Shown here piece after piece: positions 15,238 through 24,374 of a stretch of DNA of 64,000 nt (positions within the stretch are counted from its first letter, which is position 1; each line of letters starts with the position of its first letter). This stretch comes from an uncultured Prevotellaceae bacterium. Its GTDB lineage: Bacteria > Bacteroidota > Bacteroidia > Bacteroidales > Muribaculaceae. Under the pieces are notes generated by a model. It was not told where the DNA came from and did not search any database. It saw only the letters and a program-made list of their open reading frames with translations. The stretch lies in contig CALGGO010000014.1 in NCBI GenBank assembly GCA_937916085.1, positions 40,911 through 104,910 of the forward strand, given 5' to 3'. The position numbers and the translations under genes are program-made.

Positions 15238-16461
15238 ATGACACCATTAATTGAACGTTTTATCAAGTATGTGAAGTTTGAAACCACTAGTGATGAGAAC
15301 TCTGGCGTAACACCCTCTACCCCAACTCAAATGGTCTTCGCCAAAGAGCTGAAGAAAGACCTGGAGGAGATGGGGCTTAGCGAGGTGGTGCTCGACGACA
15401 ACGGCTACCTCTATGCTACCTTGCCCGCCAACACCGACAAGCCCATTCCCACCTTAGGCTTTATCGCACACATGGACACCGCCCCCGACATGAGCGGCCG
15501 TGACGTGAAGCCGCGCATCATCGAGAAATATGCTGGCGGAGCAATCACACTCAACGAGGAGCAAGGCATCGTGCTCGACCCGGTGCAGTTCCCCGAACTC
15601 GACGACCACATTGGCCAGGACCTTATCGTCACCGACGGCACTACCCTGCTCGGTGCCGATGACAAGGCTGGTATCGCCGAGATTGTCACTGCCATCGAGT
15701 GGTTCCAGCAGCACCCCGAGGTGAAGCACGGCAAGATACGCATAGGCTTCAACCCCGACGAGGAAATTGGACTCGGTGCCCACAAGTTTGACGTGGAGAA
15801 ATTCGGCTGCGACTGGGCATATACTATGGATGGCGGTGCCGAGGGCGAGCTGGAGTATGAGAACTTCAACGCCGCCAGCGCCAGAATCACCATCAAAGGT
15901 CTCAATGTGCATCCTGGAATGGCGAAGAACAAGATGATAAACGCCATCCTCGTTGGCAACAAACTCATGTCGCTGCTGCCCGAGAGCCAGACTCCCGCCA
16001 CCACCGAGAAATATGAGGGCTTCTACCACATCGTGGGCATCGAGGGAACAGTTGAGGAGTGCAAACTCACCTACATCATCCGTGACCACGACCGCAAGCG
16101 CTTCGAGGAGCGCAAAGCCGAGGTGGAGCGCATCGTGGCGTTCATCAACGGCACCTATGGCGACATCGCTACTGTAGAGCTCAAAGACCAGTATTACAAC
16201 ATGCGCGAGAAGATTGAGCCGGTGATGCACATCATCGAGACTGCCGAGCAAGCCATGGAGCGCGCCGGCGTGAAGCCCAAAGTGCAGCCCATACGCGGCG
16301 GCACCGACGGAGCACAGCTCTCGTTCAAGAACCTCCCCTGCCCCAACATCTTCGCCGGAGGAATGAACATGCACGGCCGCTACGAGTACGTCTCAATCCA
16401 AGCCATGGAAAAAGCCATGATGACAGTAGTGGAAATCTGCAAAATCGTCGCCGAGAAATAA
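15238..16461 (+). CDS. pepT: Peptidase T (tripeptidase)
   Basis: This cytosolic M20B metallopeptidase releases N-terminal residues from tripeptides. ATG 15238 gives the family start MTPLIERFIKYVKFETTSDE and 407 residues, the usual size; the frame upstream (from 15076) crosses the promoter and is not coding. Zinc-site motifs are visible: GFIAHMDTAPD near 80, LLGADDKAG near 138, NPDEEIG near 175 and MDGG near 198, with IRGGTDGA near 353. A hairpin terminator follows 50 bp after the stop. Confidence 0.95.
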   Translation: MTPLIERFIKYVKFETTSDENSGVTPSTPTQMVFAKELKKDLEEMGLSEVVLDDNGYLYATLPANTDKPIPTLGFIAHMDTAPDMSGRDVKPRIIEKYAGGAITLNEEQGIVLDPVQFPELDDHIGQDLIVTDGTTLLGADDKAGIAEIVTAIEWFQQHPEVKHGKIRIGFNPDEEIGLGAHKFDVEKFGCDWAYTMDGGAEGELEYENFNAASARITIKGLNVHPGMAKNKMINAILVGNKLMSLLPESQTPATTEKYEGFYHIVGIEGTVEECKLTYIIRDHDRKRFEERKAEVERIVAFINGTYGDIATVELKDQYYNMREKIEPVMHIIETAEQAMERAGVKPKVQPIRGGTDGAQLSFKNLPCPNIFAGGMNMHGRYEYVSIQAMEKAMMTVVEICKIVAEK

Positions 16462-16510
16462 CACTCGTCTTCTATTATAGATTGACAACTATAACAAAAC
16501 TATCATCCAC

Positions 16511-16542
16511 ATCTCCAGAGGCCATCCTTTGGGGATGTTTTT
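16511..16542 (+). terminator. Terminator after pepT
   Basis: ATCTCCAGAGG and CCTTTGGGGAT pair over 11 bp (two G-U pairs) with a CCAT loop, followed by GTTTTT. Confidence 0.75.
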
Positions 16543-16644
16543 ATGCTTAAGGACTGCTTTGGGACAGTTTTGTGTTTTTTTCTATTTTCTCAGTTTCGGC
16601 GACAATGTCACCGATTACTCTGGACAGCATGACTGCTTGGGTGA

Positions 16645-16665
16645 TTGCGAGACTGACGCTCGCAA
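16645..16665. repeat. 21 bp palindromic element, copy 2
   Basis: TTGCGAG-ACTGACG-CTCGCAA is the exact inverse of 13507-13527. It lies in the otherwise empty pepT-nnr gap (16462-16861), where no convincing gene is seen. Confidence 0.6.
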
Positions 16666-16760
16666 TACTTTGACGCCTACTATTTGGTTGTGTTTTCCAC
16701 ATTTTTTCAGAAAAAAATATTTTTTCTTGGGATAATGGTTGTTATGAAATGATTTTTGTG

Positions 16761-16768
16761 TAACTTTG
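16761..16768 (+). promoter_or_regulatory. -7 box for nnr
   Basis: TAACTTTG fits TAnnTTTG, giving a leader of about 85 nt to the ATG at 16862. Confidence 0.6.
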
Positions 16769-16861
16769 TGGTTTGAAATGAAAAAGTGGGCCATTTTTCT
16801 TTTTTATGAGATATTTTATGCGAAAATGGCTGTTGCATAACGACAAAACGAGTAATTTGAT

Positions 16862-18391
16862 ATGAAGATTTTCACCAATGAGGCTATCAAGAAAATAGAT
16901 AGAGAGACTATAGCTAACGAAGGCATCACCGAGCTGGAGCTGATGGAGCGCGCAGCATCGGCAGTGACCTACGAGATTATGTCGCGGTGGCGCACCAACA
17001 AGCGCATCATCATCTTTGCTGGTCCTGGCAACAATGGCGGCGACGCGTTGGCAGTGGCACGCATGCTCTATGAACAGGGCTATCACCCTGAGGTGTTCTT
17101 GTTTAACATACGTTCGTCGCATCTGAGCGAGTGCTGCGCAGCTAACCGTGAGCGCCTGCTGGAGATGGCCGACATCGACTTCACCGAGATTATCGACAAC
17201 TTCAACCCTCCTGAGCTGGGTCCCAACGATGTGGTTATCGACGGTCTCTTTGGCTCGGGTCTCCACAGTCCACTCAGGGGCGGCTACACCTCGCTAGTGC
17301 AGTATATCAATAACAGCGAGGCTTTCATTGTCGCCATCGATATGCCTTCGGGCCTGTTTTGCGAGTGGAACGAGGGCATCGATCGCCGCAACATCATCCG
17401 CGCTGACCTCACCCTGACTTTTGGCGCAAAGAAGCTGTCGTTCTTCTTCAGCGAGAACGCCGAGTGCATAGGAGAATGTGTGGTGCTCGACATCGACCTC
17501 AGCCCTACCGCCATCGCCGCCACACCAGCCGACTTCTACCTCATCGAGAAAGAGGATGTGCGCGAGAAGCTACAGCCTCTTGACCCGTTCATCAACAAAT
17601 ATGACAACGGCACTCTATACCTCGTTGCCGGCAGCTACGGCATGATGGGTGCTGCCATACTCGCGGCACGCGGAGCGCTACGCATTGGTGCCGGGCTGGT
17701 GACCGTGCATGGTCCAGCCACTGCCAACACCATCATGCAGACCGCCTGCCCCGAGGCCCTCTTTGAGTCGGACAGCAGCGACATCTGCACAACCAACATC
17801 AACATCAAGCGCCGCTATAGCGTGGTGGCACTGGGTCCTGGTATGGGCACCAACGACGAGACTATCGATGCTGTTGACCATTTCTTGAAGAACTACCGCA
17901 AACCGTGCCTGCTCGATGCCGACGCCCTCAACTGCATAGCCGCCCGCCCCATGCTATTGCGCAGCATCCCCAAAGGCTCAATCATCACGCCTCACTCAGG
18001 AGAGTTTGACCGCCTATTCCAGAACTCCAACGAGCGCAACATCACCGATGAGGCCCGCCTCAAGCGTGCCATCAACGTGTCGCGAAACCACAATATCACC
18101 GTTGTTCTCAAGGGGCACTACACTATGACGGTGCGCCCCGACGGCAAGGTGTATATCAACAGCAGCGGCAACCCTGGCATGGCGACAGCAGGCAGCGGCG
18201 ACGTGCTAACAGGCATCATCTCGGGACTCATATCACAAGGCTACTCCCCCGACAGCAGCGTGTGGATGGGCGTCTTCATCCACGGTCACGCCGGCGACCT
18301 GGCAGCCACTAAGCAAGGCGAACAAAGCCTCATTGCCAGCGATATTGTAGATAACATAGGACCTGCGATAGTGGATATAAAGCTTAAGTGA
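16862..18391 (+). CDS. nnr: Bifunctional NAD(P)H-hydrate epimerase/dehydratase
   Basis: This enzyme repairs damaged NAD(P)H hydrates. The N-terminal YjeF_N epimerase domain (about 1-215) shows GPGNNGGDALAVARML near 53. The C-terminal ADP-dependent dehydratase (about 230-505) shows GSYGMMGAAILAARGALR near 258, LLDADALN near 350 and NPGMATAGSGDVLTG near 437. At 509 residues it is full length. The final codons KLK and the TGA lie inside an AAGTGATA tandem array. Confidence 0.95.
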   Translation: MKIFTNEAIKKIDRETIANEGITELELMERAASAVTYEIMSRWRTNKRIIIFAGPGNNGGDALAVARMLYEQGYHPEVFLFNIRSSHLSECCAANRERLLEMADIDFTEIIDNFNPPELGPNDVVIDGLFGSGLHSPLRGGYTSLVQYINNSEAFIVAIDMPSGLFCEWNEGIDRRNIIRADLTLTFGAKKLSFFFSENAECIGECVVLDIDLSPTAIAATPADFYLIEKEDVREKLQPLDPFINKYDNGTLYLVAGSYGMMGAAILAARGALRIGAGLVTVHGPATANTIMQTACPEALFESDSSDICTTNINIKRRYSVVALGPGMGTNDETIDAVDHFLKNYRKPCLLDADALNCIAARPMLLRSIPKGSIITPHSGEFDRLFQNSNERNITDEARLKRAINVSRNHNITVVLKGHYTMTVRPDGKVYINSSGNPGMATAGSGDVLTGIISGLISQGYSPDSSVWMGVFIHGHAGDLAATKQGEQSLIASDIVDNIGPAIVDIKLK

Positions 18392-18466
18392 TAAGTGATA
18401 AGTGATAAGTGTCTAGAAATTCTAGAAATTCTAGACATTCTAGACATTCTAGATAATCTAGATATT
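18386..18466. repeat. AAGTGATA (8 bp) and TCTAGAnAT (9 bp) arrays at the nnr stop
   Basis: Three copies of AAGTGATA start inside the last nnr codons, and the TGA stop is part of the first unit. From 18412 about six copies of TCTAGAAAT/TCTAGACAT follow. The rest of the gap (18467-18660) shows no gene. Confidence 0.8.
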
Positions 18467-18664
18467 CTTGAAGAACCAGCGAGCAACGCGAGCGGCACAA
18501 ACCCTTTAATATATCCCATTTTAAGTTAAAATATGTTTTTTCCTTCAATTTTTGGGTTTAGTTTTTGAGTAGAGGTTACAGATTGTAAGCACCGCAATGG
18601 TGGTAAAAGCGGAGTAAAACACATAAAATCAGTTTACAAACGTAAATGTTACAGAACGTAAAGG

Positions 18665-18698
18665 ATGGTTGCCCATGTGGGCAGCCATTTGTAATTTT
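18665..18698 (+). promoter_or_regulatory. Palindromic operator candidate and -7 box for the NlpC/P60 gene
   Basis: An inverted repeat ATGGTTGCCCAT-GTGGGCAGCCAT (18665-18688, ~11 bp arms) ends 2 bp before TAATTTTG (18691-18698), a good -7 box. A palindrome filling the -33 to -7 interval could be a repressor or activator site. ATG is 84 bp downstream. Confidence 0.5.
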
Positions 18699-18781
18699 GT
18701 GCCATAAAATCAAGAATTAAAGACTTGTGAGCCTGTATTGTTACACATCTCAAAGTCAATGTATAACAAATAATTAGAGTA

Positions 18782-19378
18782 ATGAAGTTATTTTCAAAGT
18801 ATTTTATTTTCACATTAGTATCAGTTTTATTCATTAATATCTCAGCTACCGCTGCCGAACCAGAGCCCAGCCAAACTAAGGGCATTAAGGAGTCATCTAA
18901 AATCAACAAAGAAAACACCCTACAGATTGAGAACCTCCTCAATTTTGCTTACAGATTTAAAGGCGTTCCCTACCGCTTGGGCGCAAACGGTCCTCACCGC
19001 TTTGACTGCTCGGGTTTCACCAGCTATGTGTTTAAAGCATTTGGATACAAACTCGCTCGCCGTGCCAGCCTGCAAGTTCACAACGGCAAGAGAGTGGAGC
19101 GCGGAAACCTGCAGCCTGGCGACCTGGTGTTCTTTGGCGGACGCAGCAACCGCGGCGGCATAGGCCATGTGGGCATCATCACCGAAGTTGACGCCAACGG
19201 TCACGACTTCCACTTCATCCACGCCTCAACACGCAACGGCATCACCGTGAACCACTCAAGCGACAGCTATTACCGAGCTCGCTACCGCGGTGCCTGCCGA
19301 GTGATACAACCCGCCGAACCAGAGCTCTCACTCCTCGACGGAATTGAAGAAATCAAGATAAACGCAATAAACGAGTAA
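18782..19378 (+). CDS. Secreted NlpC/P60 (C40) peptidoglycan hydrolase
   Basis: The protein has 198 residues, with a signal peptide up to about residue 24 (ISATAAEP). The C40 domain (about 55-180) has catalytic Cys76 in FDCSGF, His129 in GIGHVGII and a third polar His in FIHAST near 146. Family members cut the D-Glu-gamma-diaminopimelate bond of stem peptides. It is monocistronic, with its own promoter containing a palindrome and a following hairpin, so regulated expression is likely. Confidence 0.92.
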   Translation: MKLFSKYFIFTLVSVLFINISATAAEPEPSQTKGIKESSKINKENTLQIENLLNFAYRFKGVPYRLGANGPHRFDCSGFTSYVFKAFGYKLARRASLQVHNGKRVERGNLQPGDLVFFGGRSNRGGIGHVGIITEVDANGHDFHFIHASTRNGITVNHSSDSYYRARYRGACRVIQPAEPELSLLDGIEEIKINAINE

Positions 19379-19388
19379 AATGAATGCA

Positions 19389-19425
19389 GCGGCCGACAAC
19401 AATGATTGCCGGCCGCAGTTATTTT
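19389..19425 (+). terminator. GC-rich terminator after NlpC/P60 gene
   Basis: GCGGCCG and CGGCCGC pair with an extended stem (CAA/TTG), followed by AGTTATTTTG, a weak T tract. It lies between convergent genes. Confidence 0.6.
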
Positions 19426-19441
19426 GTTTAACCGATCTCGG

Positions 19442-21055
19442 TTAAAGATGCATTTTAATTCTCTCGGCGGCACCTTTCTCGGAAACTATCTCATCGAGGC
19501 CGAAACATTGCTTGATGGCTTTCCTGATGGCTGTCGCCTCGCGTCCATTACCCTTGAGGATTTTGAGTACTATCTTGATATACTCCTCTCGGCTCTTGAG
19601 TCCGCACAGCCCTGCCACTCCGCTCTGCGTGAGCATAAGTTTCTGGTTATAGACCATGAGCACCTTTTCGTAATCCTTCTTCTGGACATACACATGGAAC
19701 TCGCGACATAGCATCTCGTAGATGCCTCGCGGATTTATCTCGTTGACGAGGTCAATCATGTGGTCCTCTAGTGCGCTGATGTTGCGGAACTTCATGTCAA
19801 CCCTAATCTCGATATCGTGCTTCACGCGGTGGCGGGTGTGCATGAGCGCCTGCTGCTTAATCTCGTTGTCGAAGTTCTTGATAACCGCACGACTCACGCT
19901 GGCAAACACGTCGTTCTCATTCTTGTGGCGATATTTAGCCACGGCGCGCACCACGCCCTCGAGCATGAGGATGTTCTCAATCTCGGCAACGTTAGGCACG
20001 AGAATCTTTTTCTTGCGCAGATATTCCACCTCTTTCTCATCGCGACGGTCGCGGTCAACGATGCCCCAGCTATCGAGGTGATGCAGAGCCTCCAACCCGT
20101 TGAATGAGCGCACACTCTCTATCACCTTGTTGCAACTGCCCAATGCCTTGACGGTATATTCGGGGAACACCAGCGAGTAGAGCCTGGAGTCGATGCTGTG
20201 CTCGTCGTCGCCCTCGACAAAGAGCACCGGTTTGCGCGTGCCCAGGAGGTCGATGTAGAGGCTGTCGCTTAGATTGCTACTCGAGTTCAAGACCTCATAG
20301 TCCCAAGTCTCCATCTCGGGGTTGAAATCCTTGACCCACACACATTTGTTATCGACACGCGAACTGGCGAAATCCACATCGTGGGTGCTATATACAAAGG
20401 TGCAGTCGGGTCGCATCTCCTCAATCACGTTCCACAGAGTGTGCATGATTGATGGGTGGATGAATGTCTCGGGGTCGTCAACAAAGATCACGGCGTCTTC
20501 CATGGCATATAGCACGGCTCCCAGGTAGTAGAGCACCGCCTTCTCTCCATCGCTAAGTCGCAACGACGAATATTTGTCGCTCTGCCCCTCGGTGGTAAAC
20601 AGTATCTTACCGTTCTCACGCAGCACCTTGTTTTTTGGGAACACTTCCTGCCACATCTTCACCACTTTGTCGAGCTTGGTCTTGGGAAGCTCTATCGCCT
20701 CGCCCATCAGCTGGTGAGCCTTAAAGTTCATCAGGTCGCGGAACTCATCAATGAGCATCACATAACTCAGCTTGTCGAACTCGCTCCTGGCAGTGTTCAC
20801 CACCTGCTGCATGTTCTGGTTTAGCTTGTCGAAACGTTCCTCTATCGAGCCTTTGAGCTGCGGTCGGTTGTCTTCGACAGGGAAAATGGCGCGCAACGCC
20901 GAGATGCGATAAGCCTGCTCTCCACACTGCTCCACGAGCTTGTTGCAGAAGCGTGTCTTACCCGCACCATTGGCACCAATAATGGTCACCTGACGCACAT
21001 CCCTGAGGATTTCGCCCTTTTTACCAGTAATCTTGTTGGGAAGTAATAGATCCAT
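19442..21055 (-). CDS. Single-chain ABC-type ATPase with TOPRIM/DUF4435 domain (PARIS/OLD-like)
   Basis: The protein has 537 residues. The N-terminal AAA/ABC ATPase has Walker A GANGAGKT (27-34), signature LSDGEK (167-172), Walker B VIFVDDPE (189-196) and an H-loop STHD (223-226). The C-terminal DUF4435/TOPRIM part has FVEGDDE with E281 and VDRDRRD with D334 and D336, the acidic triad of TOPRIM nucleases. The order ATPase then DUF4435 is that of PARIS AriA and AriB, here in one chain and shorter than the sum of the two. A defence nuclease is a reasonable hypothesis. A housekeeping role cannot be excluded, since no other defence genes flank it. Confidence 0.75.
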   Translation of the reverse strand: MDLLLPNKITGKKGEILRDVRQVTIIGANGAGKTRFCNKLVEQCGEQAYRISALRAIFPVEDNRPQLKGSIEERFDKLNQNMQQVVNTARSEFDKLSYVMLIDEFRDLMNFKAHQLMGEAIELPKTKLDKVVKMWQEVFPKNKVLRENGKILFTTEGQSDKYSSLRLSDGEKAVLYYLGAVLYAMEDAVIFVDDPETFIHPSIMHTLWNVIEEMRPDCTFVYSTHDVDFASSRVDNKCVWVKDFNPEMETWDYEVLNSSSNLSDSLYIDLLGTRKPVLFVEGDDEHSIDSRLYSLVFPEYTVKALGSCNKVIESVRSFNGLEALHHLDSWGIVDRDRRDEKEVEYLRKKKILVPNVAEIENILMLEGVVRAVAKYRHKNENDVFASVSRAVIKNFDNEIKQQALMHTRHRVKHDIEIRVDMKFRNISALEDHMIDLVNEINPRGIYEMLCREFHVYVQKKDYEKVLMVYNQKLMLTQSGVAGLCGLKSREEYIKIVLKILKGNGREATAIRKAIKQCFGLDEIVSEKGAAERIKMHL

Positions 21056-21059
21056 AGTA

Positions 21060-21100
21060 TTTTAGCTAACAAGCAGACATGTCAACGAGCAACAAGGCAA
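21060..21100. repeat. AACAAGC-type array upstream of the ATPase gene
   Basis: Degenerate copies of AACAAGCAGAC / CAACGAGCAACAAGGCAATA belong to the family found at 9638, 26034, 28552 and 48163. Confidence 0.5.
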
Positions 21101-21149
21101 TAAAAGTCGATGAAACTCGCATTAGAGTCCACTTAAATTATTGACGATT

Positions 21150-22337
21150 TTACAGTTCCTTGGCGAGCTCGCGGCCGTAGCTGCGGCATTGCTCGATAGC
21201 AGCCTGGTCGGGAACCCACTGGATGCGGATGCCGTCGTTGATGAGCTCAAAGCCGCAACCTTCGAGCAGTCCGTTGAGCAGCTTCACGCCCTCACCGCTC
21301 CATCCGAAGCTACCGAATGCCGCCGCTTTCTTGTTTTTGAGCTTCATGCCTTTAGCCATCTCGAGCAGCCCGGTGACGGCATGAGCCAAGCCATTGTTGA
21401 TGGTTGGCGAGCCCACGAGCACCGCCTTCGAGGCGAAGATGTCGGTGAGGACGTCGTTCTTGTCCTCCTTAGCCGCATTGTAAATCTTCACCTCCACCTC
21501 TGGGTCAGCCTCCTGAATGCCTCGCGCTATCTCCTGCGCCATGGTGCGGGTGCTGTTCCACATTGTGTCATAGACGATAGTCACCATGTTCTCTTGATAG
21601 CTTGCAGCCCATTCTTGGTATTTCTCGATTATCATGCCAATGTTCTTGCGCCAAATCACGCCGTGGCTCGGGCACACCATGTTGAGCGGCAGGTTCATGG
21701 CAAGGATTTCCTTCACTTTGCGAGTCACCATCATGCTGAACGGTGCGAGGATGTTGGCATAGTATTTCTTTGCCTCATAGAGCATCTCCGCCATATCCAC
21801 ACGGTCGTCGTAGAGCGACTCGGTGGCGTAGTGCTGGCCGAAGCCGTCATTGGAGAATAGGATGTTCTCGCCGTCCATGTAGGTGAACATCGTGTCGGGC
21901 CAGTGCAGCATGGGAGCCTCGATAAAGGTAAGCGCGCTTTCGCCTATCTCGAGTTTGTCGCCAGTCTTCACGGTCACGAAGTTCCAGTCCTGATGGTAGT
22001 GCCCCTGGATAATGGCCTTGCCCTTGGCGGTGCAGTAGATGGGCACATCGGGAATCTCGCGCATCAGCTCGGGCAACGCGCCGCTGTGGTCGCTCTCGTT
22101 GTGCTGCATGATGATGGCGTCGATGGTCTTGAGGTCAACCACCTCTTTCAGTCGCGCCACAAACTCACGGTCGTAAGGTCCCCACACGGTGTCGATGAGG
22201 ACAGTTTTCTTGTCCTTAATTAGATAGGAATTATAGCTTGACCCCTTAAAGGTTGATAACTCGTCGCCATGGAAATGAGTGAGTTCCCAGTCAACTTTAC
22301 CCACCCAAGTCACTTTTTCGGTAATTTTCTTAGACAT
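21150..22337 (-). CDS. FprA-type flavodiiron protein
   Basis: The protein has 395 residues. The N-terminal metallo-beta-lactamase domain carries the di-iron motif HNESDHSGALPEL near 79-91, plus HWPDTMFTY near 144-152. The C-terminal flavodoxin domain begins near 250 (MVTIVYDTMWNST). Such proteins reduce O2 (or NO) to protect anaerobes. It is transcribed on the minus strand, downstream of the ABC exporter with a 41 bp gap. Confidence 0.92.
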   Translation of the reverse strand: MSKKITEKVTWVGKVDWELTHFHGDELSTFKGSSYNSYLIKDKKTVLIDTVWGPYDREFVARLKEVVDLKTIDAIIMQHNESDHSGALPELMREIPDVPIYCTAKGKAIIQGHYHQDWNFVTVKTGDKLEIGESALTFIEAPMLHWPDTMFTYMDGENILFSNDGFGQHYATESLYDDRVDMAEMLYEAKKYYANILAPFSMMVTRKVKEILAMNLPLNMVCPSHGVIWRKNIGMIIEKYQEWAASYQENMVTIVYDTMWNSTRTMAQEIARGIQEADPEVEVKIYNAAKEDKNDVLTDIFASKAVLVGSPTINNGLAHAVTGLLEMAKGMKLKNKKAAAFGSFGWSGEGVKLLNGLLEGCGFELINDGIRIQWVPDQAAIEQCRSYGRELAKEL

Positions 22338-22378
22338 TGTTCTTTATGATTTATGGTTGTTATTGAAAATTAAAATCT

Positions 22379-24313
22379 TTAATCGGTGATTCCGTTACCA
22401 GTATAAAGCTGGTAGTATCGTCCTTGTTGAGCGATAAGCTCGTCGTGAGTGCCTTGCTCGATGATGCGTCCGCGCTCCATGACGACGATGATGTCGGCAT
22501 TGCGCACGGTGCTGAGGCGGTGAGCGATGACGAAGGTGGAGCGGCCGTTCATCAGCGAGTCCATGCCTTGCTGGATGAGTCGCTCGGTGCGTGTGTCGAT
22601 GTTGCTCGTCGCCTCGTCGAGGATAAGGGCTGGAGGGCTGGCAACTGCCGCTCGCGCAATGGCGATTAGCTGTCGCTCACCCTGCGAGAGGTTGCCGCCG
22701 TCGGCATTGAGCATGGTGTTATACCCCAACTCCAAGCGAGAAATAAAGTCGTGGGCATGAACTAGCTTGGCGGCCTCTATACACTCCTCATCGGTAGCGT
22801 TGAGGCGTCCGTAACGAATGTTTTCCATAACCGTGCCTGTGAACAGATGCGTCTCTTGCAGCACCATGCCGAGGCTTCGGCGGAGGTCGGACTTGCAGAT
22901 TGAGGTTATGGGGATATTGTCGTAAGTAATCGTTCCGTCCTGGATTTCGTAGAAGCGGTTGATAAGGTTGGTGATAGTGGTCTTGCCGGCTCCTGTGCCG
23001 CCCACGAGCGCCACCTTCTGCCCCGCCTCGGTGTCGAGGTCGATGTCGAAGAGCACCTGCTTCTCGGGCACATAGCTGAAATCAACTTGCGAGAAATCCA
23101 CTTCGCCCTGCTGCTTCACCAGCTCATAGCCATCACCCACTGGCTTTTTCCATGCCCACTGGCGGGTGACTTGCGGTGTCTCATTGAGGGTGCCGTCGGC
23201 ATTTTCCTGCACATTGACGAGATGGACTGTTGCCGAGTCGTCGATTTCAGTCTCTTGGTCCATAATATTGAACACGCGCTCGGCACCAGCCAGCGATGCC
23301 ACCACGCTGTTGACCTGATTGCTGATTTGCGACACTGGCTGTGTGAAGTTCTTGATGAGTGTGAGGAACGACACCAGCGTTCCCACGGTGAGTCCTCCCC
23401 CACTGAGCGCCACCATAGCACCCACCGCGGCACAGGTCACATAGATGAGGTTGGAGAGGTTGCCGTTGATGGGCATGACGATGTTGGCGACCTTATTGGC
23501 GTTGCAGGAACTGTCGCGCAGGTCCTCGTTGAGTTTCTCAAACTCCTCGATCGCCTCATCCTCATGGCAGAAAGTCTTGACCACCTTTTGGCCAGTGAGC
23601 ATCTCCTCTACAAAGCCGTTCATGGTGCCCATGGCATTCTGCTGACGGCGGAAATAGGTCGCCGAGCGTCCTCCAAGCCACTTGGTGGTGAACACCATGA
23701 CTCCTGTGAGCACGATGGTGAGCAAGGTGAGCTGCCAGCACAGGACTATCATGCTGGTGAGCGTGGCAACGATGGTTATGAGCGAGCTGAACACATTGGG
23801 CAGGCTATTACCCACCATCTGGCGCAAGGAATCGACATCATTGGTATATACGCTCATCACGTCGCCGTGCGAGTTCTGGTCAAAGAACTTGACTGGCAGC
23901 GACTCCATGTGTTCAAAGAGGCCTTCACGCAACTTGAGCAGCATGCCCTGACTCACATTAATCATCAGGCGGCTGTTGAGGTAGGAACAGCCCACACCAA
24001 CCAGCAACACGGCGGCGAGTTTAAAGAGTGTGACAGCCAACGGGCCGAAGTCAGGATTGGCTGACGCACTCAGGGGAGCGATGTAATCGTCAATGAGGGT
24101 GCGCGTGAAAAGCGTAGAGGTGAGCGTGGTAGCTGTGGTGACAAGAATACACACCGCCACCAGCAACAGCGACCACTTGTAAGAGCTTAGCAGCATCTTA
24201 AACATTCTCGCTGCGGTCTTCAATCCTCCAGGAGGCATCTTCACTGTCCCCTGGTTGCGGCGTCCGCCACCGCCCCTCATTCCTGGTCCCATGCCAGGTC
24301 CCATGCCAGCCAT
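22379..24313 (-). CDS. MsbA/MdlB-type ABC exporter, fused membrane and ATPase domains
   Basis: The protein has 644 residues. After a Gly/Met-rich N-terminus (MAGMGPGMGPGMRGGGG) there are six membrane segments (about 45-330). The nucleotide-binding domain has Walker A VGGTGAGKTT, signature LSQGERQLIAIARA, Walker B ALILDEATSNID and the H-loop HRLS. It works as a homodimer or heterodimer exporting lipids, drugs or peptides; the substrate is unknown. An unusual ~60-residue insert lies between the two domains. Confidence 0.92.
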   Translation of the reverse strand: MAGMGPGMGPGMRGGGGRRNQGTVKMPPGGLKTAARMFKMLLSSYKWSLLLVAVCILVTTATTLTSTLFTRTLIDDYIAPLSASANPDFGPLAVTLFKLAAVLLVGVGCSYLNSRLMINVSQGMLLKLREGLFEHMESLPVKFFDQNSHGDVMSVYTNDVDSLRQMVGNSLPNVFSSLITIVATLTSMIVLCWQLTLLTIVLTGVMVFTTKWLGGRSATYFRRQQNAMGTMNGFVEEMLTGQKVVKTFCHEDEAIEEFEKLNEDLRDSSCNANKVANIVMPINGNLSNLIYVTCAAVGAMVALSGGGLTVGTLVSFLTLIKNFTQPVSQISNQVNSVVASLAGAERVFNIMDQETEIDDSATVHLVNVQENADGTLNETPQVTRQWAWKKPVGDGYELVKQQGEVDFSQVDFSYVPEKQVLFDIDLDTEAGQKVALVGGTGAGKTTITNLINRFYEIQDGTITYDNIPITSICKSDLRRSLGMVLQETHLFTGTVMENIRYGRLNATDEECIEAAKLVHAHDFISRLELGYNTMLNADGGNLSQGERQLIAIARAAVASPPALILDEATSNIDTRTERLIQQGMDSLMNGRSTFVIAHRLSTVRNADIIVVMERGRIIEQGTHDELIAQQGRYYQLYTGNGITD

Positions 24314-24318
24314 AGTGG

Positions 24319-24371
24319 TTTATAGTTTATAGTTTAGAGTTCATAGTTTTTTCTAGAGGTTCTAGAGATTC
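24319..24371. repeat. TTTATAG and TCTAGAGGT arrays between the S41 protease and ABC genes
   Basis: Four degenerate copies of GTTTATA (24319-24348) are followed by two to three copies of TTCTAGAGG up to 3 bp before the S41 protease stop codon (24375, minus strand). Confidence 0.65.
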
Positions 24372-24374
24372 AAG

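Noticed and set aside
16529..16735. A 68-codon frame in the pepT-nnr gap.
   Set aside because: It spans the pepT terminator and the 21 bp palindrome, has no promoter and no protein-like pattern.
18386..18466. Regular repeats that could suggest a CRISPR array (also at 36892-36983 and 44693-44866).
   Set aside because: Units are 7-10 bp (or three ~58 bp copies) without unique spacers, and no cas gene is present.
21141..21860. A plus-strand 239-codon frame opposite the flavodiiron gene.
   Set aside because: It is a shadow of the well-supported FprA-type gene.
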